Shown here: positions 61,189-64,000 of the stretch, one piece after another
Numbering within the stretch: the stretch's first letter is position 1
How the letters are laid out: each line of letters starts with the position of its first letter
NCBI RefSeq assembly: GCF_000022145.1
Contig: NC_011891.1
Span: 1,116,001 to 1,180,000, forward strand
DNA length: 64,000 nt
Direction: 5' to 3'
Origin: Anaeromyxobacter dehalogenans 2CP-1
GTDB taxonomy: Bacteria; Myxococcota; Myxococcia; Myxococcales; Anaeromyxobacteraceae
Made by a program: the position numbers and the translations under genes
Notes under the pieces: model-generated
Seen by the model: only the letters and a program-made list of their open reading frames with translations
Told to the model about the DNA's origin: nothing
The model's database searches: none

Positions 61189-62751
61189 ATGCAACGGAGC
61201 TCGTGGATGGTGCTGCTCGCCGCGCTGGCCTGCGCCGGCTCGGGCGGCTCGTCGGAATCGTCTCCGCAGGTGCAGCAGGCGGGGATGCCCGCCTTCTCGC
61301 CACCCGGCGGGACCTACGCCTCCGCGCAGCACGTGACGGTGGCGAGCGCCACGCCGGGCGCCGCCGTGCGCTGCACCGTGGACGGCAGCGCGCCCACGGC
61401 GGCGTCGCCGGCGTGCACGTCGCTGGAGGTGGCGGAGACCACCACGGTGCGCGCGGTCGCCATCGCGCCCGGGTACACGGACAGCGCGGTCGCGAGCGCG
61501 ACGTACACGATCGAGGCGGCGGTGCCGGCGGCGTCGGCGCCCACGTTCTCTCCGCCCGGCGGGACGTACGCCTCGGCGCAGCAGGTGACGGTGTCCAGCG
61601 CCACCCCGGGCGCCACGGTGCGCTGCACGCTGGACGGGACGCCGCCGACCGCGGCGACGCCGGCGTGCGCCAGCCCGGTCGCGATCCCGGCCACGGCCAC
61701 CCTCCGCGCGATCGCCGTCGCGCCCGGGTACGCGAACAGCGCGGTCGCGAGCTCGACGTACACGATCGAGACGCCGGCGCCGGTGGAGGCCATGCCGCCG
61801 ACGTTCTCGCCGCCCGGAGGCACCTACGCCTCGGCGCAGCAGGTGACGGTGTCCAGCGCCACCGCGGGCGCCACCGTGCGCTGCACGCTGGACGGGACGC
61901 TGCCGACGGCGGCGACCCCTGCGTGCGCCAGCCCCGTGACGATCCAGGCGACCGCCACCCTCCGGGCCATCGCCACCGCGGACGGTTTCGCTCCCAGCGC
62001 GGTGCGCGCAGCCACCTACACGATCCAGGCGCCCCCGCCGACGGATCCCACGCTGGCGCAGAAGCTCCAGGCGCTCGCGTCGAAGCGGCAGCTCCTCGCG
62101 CACCAGAGCGTCGGCAACAACATCCTGTACGGGAACGGGGCCGGCGGGCTCGACGGGCTCCTGGACGCCAACCCGGGCAGCGGGGTCACGATCGCGTATC
62201 ACCCTGCCAGCGCGGCAGCGGTACCGGTGGGCGCCGTGGCCGACACCGCGATCGGCGTGAACGGGCAGCCGGTCGGGAAGGTCCTGGACTTCGACGCGCA
62301 GGTCCGCACGCGCTTCGGCGGCGCCCTGGACTACTTCGGCTTCAAGTTCTGCTTCACCGACATCTGGACGGCGCAGGACGTCTCCGACACATGGGCCCAG
62401 TACCAGGCCACCATGGATGCCCTCGAGGCCGCATATCCGGGGAAGATCATCTACTGGACCGTGCCGCTCATGCCCGACGTGACCGACGTCGACGGCAACA
62501 CGCAGCGTGAGGCGCTGAGCAACCTCATCCGCGAGAAGTACCGAGGCACCGGGCGGGTGTTCGACCTCGCGTACCACGAGTCGCATGACGCGCAGGGCAA
62601 CCCGTTCACGCTGGGAGGCGTGCCCGCGCTGGCCCACGACTGGAGCGCCGACGGCGGGCATGACGCCCATCTCAATGCCGTGGGCGCCACGATGGTCGCG
62701 ACCCGGTGGGTCGAGTTCATGTACCGGGTGGCCACCGGCGCAGCGCCGTGA
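61189..62751 (+). CDS. Putative lipoprotein with three chitobiase C-terminal-like repeats and an SGNH-like domain
   Basis: A 520-residue protein from ATG 61189 (RBS AGGGGGAT). Residues 1-20 are a signal ending near LAC, a weak lipobox. Three repeats of about 75 residues follow (35-109, 119-194, 205-280), each beginning with FSPPGGTYASAQ and VTV and ending in ATYTIE/Q, like CHB_HEX_C-type modules of carbohydrate enzymes. Residues about 290-520 form an SGNH/GDSL-like domain with LLAHQSVGNNI at the nucleophile position, YFGFKFCFTDIW, and DAHLNAVG giving the late Asp-His. The most likely role is a secreted carbohydrate-related esterase; the substrate is unknown. Confidence 0.75.
   Translation: MQRSSWMVLLAALACAGSGGSSESSPQVQQAGMPAFSPPGGTYASAQHVTVASATPGAAVRCTVDGSAPTAASPACTSLEVAETTTVRAVAIAPGYTDSAVASATYTIEAAVPAASAPTFSPPGGTYASAQQVTVSSATPGATVRCTLDGTPPTAATPACASPVAIPATATLRAIAVAPGYANSAVASSTYTIETPAPVEAMPPTFSPPGGTYASAQQVTVSSATAGATVRCTLDGTLPTAATPACASPVTIQATATLRAIATADGFAPSAVRAATYTIQAPPPTDPTLAQKLQALASKRQLLAHQSVGNNILYGNGAGGLDGLLDANPGSGVTIAYHPASAAAVPVGAVADTAIGVNGQPVGKVLDFDAQVRTRFGGALDYFGFKFCFTDIWTAQDVSDTWAQYQATMDALEAAYPGKIIYWTVPLMPDVTDVDGNTQREALSNLIREKYRGTGRVFDLAYHESHDAQGNPFTLGGVPALAHDWSADGGHDAHLNAVGATMVATRWVEFMYRVATGAAP
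61291..62028 (+). repeat. Three tandem repeats within the SGNH-type lipoprotein gene
   Basis: Units at about 61291-61515, 61543-61770 and 61801-62028 encode three closely similar modules. Units 2 and 3 are most alike; the nucleotide sequence starting near ggcacctacgcctcggcgc and caggtgacggtgtccagcg is nearly identical in both. This points to recent duplication of a module within the gene. Confidence 0.85.
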
Positions 62752-63138
62752 GCGCGCTGCCGGCGCCCGGCCGGTCCGCCGGCTGATCCCGGCTGCCCGC
62801 GCGAGCGATCCCATCGGGAGCAGCCGCGGGGCGCTTCCAGGATCTGCACGCCGGCCATGGCGAGCGATGTGAGGACCGCCGGCGGGCGACCTCGAGCTCC
62901 CTCGAGCTCGAGCCACGCGACCGGTCGCGTCGCGGCGTGCTTCGGGAGGAGCGCGGTCGCCGCGTCCTCTCCCCCGCGTCCACCACCGCGCCGGCGAGCG
63001 TCCCGCGAGCGGGTCCTCGCGATCGGTCCGCCCTGCGACGACGGGGCCCCCGCGCGCCAGGCGGCGGCGCCGCACGGTGCCCCTGTCACGGACGCCCGGT
63101 CGAGCCCTCCCAACGGAGGGGAGCACAGAGGACCCGTC
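62752..63138. other. 387-base intergenic region with no confident gene
   Basis: Between the lipoprotein stop and the TTG start of the final gene I find no promoter-like element of note. The minus strand keeps a reading frame through 62826-62966 with protein-like composition (see findings), but no start, stop or family supports a gene. A run of CTCGAG palindromes sits near 62890-62915. Confidence 0.4.
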
Positions 63139-64000
63139 TTGAAGCCGAACGCCGTCGCCATCACCTGCCTGCTCGCCGCCTCGGCCGCCGCCGCGGCGCC
63201 GGAGAACGCGCCGACCGGGGACGCCGTCGTGGCGGCGCGGACCCCGCGGCCCATCTCCCTGGACGGCCGCCTCGACGAGGAGGAGTGGGCCGCCGCGCCG
63301 GCGTACTCGCGGTTCGTGGAGAGCTTCCCGAACCCCGGGCTGCCCGCGAGCTTCCGCACCGAGGTCCGGGTCCTGTACGACGACGCCATGCTGTACGTCG
63401 GCGTGGTCTGCTTCGACCCGCAGCCCCGCGCCATCGTGCGTCAGCTCGCCCGCCGCGACACCGACACCACGGCGGACCGGGTGGAGGTCGCGATCGACTC
63501 GGGAGGGGGCGGGCGCACCGCCTACGTCTTCACCGTGAACGCCGCGGGCGTGCTCCGCGACCAGCTCGTCTACGCGGACGTGAACACCACCGACAGCTGG
63601 GATGCGGTCTGGGACGCGGCGGTCGCCGGCGACGCGCGCGGCTGGTCGGTCGAGCTCGCCATCCCGCTCCGGCAGCTCCGCTTCTCCTCGGCGCCCGAGC
63701 AGCAGTGGGGGTTCGTGGTGCGCCGGCACGTGCCGCGGACGCACCAGGTGTTCGGCTCGGTGCTGGTGCCCCGGGAGGCGAACCCGCTCAACCCGGGCAA
63801 CCTGGTGGTCTCGCGGTTCGGGCGCCTGGAGGGGCTCTCGGAGCTGGACCCGCCGCGCGGCCTCGAGCTCCTGCCGTACGTCGCGGCGCGCGCCACCGTC
63901 CGGCCGCAGTACTCCGACCCGGCCCGGCCCGAGCCGCGGCTGGTGGACCCCCTGGTGGACGTCGGGCTCGACCTGAAGTCGCCGCTCGGCTCGGGGCTGA
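63139..64000 (+). CDS. CBM9/DUF5916-type outer-membrane protein (N-terminal part; 3' end outside window)
   Basis: An open frame runs from TTG 63139 to the window edge, about 287 residues. It starts with a signal peptide (LKPNAVAITCLLAASAAAAA). PISLDGRLDEEEWAAAPAY opens a CBM9-like domain, VRVLYDDAMLYVGVVCFDP and DRVEVAIDSGGGGRTAYVFTVNAAGV follow, and ADVNTTDSWDAVWDAAVAGDARGWSVELAIPLRQLRF is typical of DUF5916/CBM9-like proteins, in which a beta barrel follows. It probably binds or imports a carbohydrate at the outer membrane. The start is inferred, as no in-frame ATG or GTG precedes the signal; GAGGAC lies 8 bases before the TTG. Confidence 0.78.
   Translation, partial: MKPNAVAITCLLAASAAAAAPENAPTGDAVVAARTPRPISLDGRLDEEEWAAAPAYSRFVESFPNPGLPASFRTEVRVLYDDAMLYVGVVCFDPQPRAIVRQLARRDTDTTADRVEVAIDSGGGGRTAYVFTVNAAGVLRDQLVYADVNTTDSWDAVWDAAVAGDARGWSVELAIPLRQLRFSSAPEQQWGFVVRRHVPRTHQVFGSVLVPREANPLNPGNLVVSRFGRLEGLSELDPPRGLELLPYVAARATVRPQYSDPARPEPRLVDPLVDVGLDLKSPLGSGL

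Overview
The window is a chromosomal stretch of about 75% G+C from a myxobacterium-like deltaproteobacterium; gene content and style suggest Anaeromyxobacter or a close relative. That is inference from the extreme GC, GTG/TTG starts, ATGA/GTGA stop-start overlaps, a multihaem c-type cytochrome with a DUF3373-type porin, and sigma-54 regulation. I recognise no rRNA, tRNA, CRISPR array, transposase or phage module. About 62 genes are packed on both strands and most are housekeeping or accessory metabolism.

Layout. 1-5.2 kb: end of an extradiol dioxygenase, a PhaR-type regulator, a zinc-ribbon protein with DPFA repeats, a 50-residue TatA-like protein and a glycerophosphodiester phosphodiesterase. 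5.4-7.8 kb: cydAB (bd-type quinol oxidase). 7.8-12.8 kb: FAD oxidoreductase, threonine aldolase, a YyaL-type thioredoxin-domain protein and a VOC protein. 12.9-15.1 kb: rtcB-archease RNA repair pair. 15.1-20 kb: MATE exporter, kup behind a structured leader, MFS exporter. 20.1-22.3 kb: ruvCAB. 22.3-24.3 kb: rhomboid protease and lpxC, the latter behind a near-perfect sigma-54 promoter. 24.4-29.7 kb: DUF2804, SRPBCC, a cysteine-rich small protein, a YqjE/holin-like membrane pair, and the NHEJ pair LigD polymerase plus Ku. 29.8-37.3 kb: lipase-like hydrolase, CoA transferase, TSUP permease, response regulator, DUF4126, and the ogt-alkA alkylation repair pair. 37.5-42.5 kb: outer-membrane porin, small periplasmic protein and octahaem cytochrome, divergent from a PAS/AAA+/Fis sigma-54 activator. 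42.5-47.9 kb: Bcr-type MFS, LysR regulator, a DUF3553-like protein and an APC permease. 47.9-51.5 kb: two tandem alkaline phosphatases plus a His-rich secreted protein. 51.6-52.3 kb: a scar where truncated agmatinase and metallophosphoesterase genes abut. 52.4-56.6 kb: CBS-like histidine kinase/receiver pair, M48 protease, UBP zinc finger, a basic DUF6496 protein and cspA. 56.9-64 kb: metallophosphoesterase translationally coupled to a USP-PLD fusion, TrmO, a repeat-bearing SGNH lipoprotein and the start of a CBM9/DUF5916-type protein.

The most coherent candidate system is the divergent sigma-54 activator and its porin-cytochrome operon. The 188-base gap holds a -24/-12-like element and a three-half-site CGAAAC/GTTTCG operator, so the module looks like a self-contained, signal-controlled respiratory or electron-transfer unit. 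A second, stronger sigma-54 promoter with upstream dyads precedes lpxC, which would place the committed step of lipid A synthesis under enhancer-protein control.
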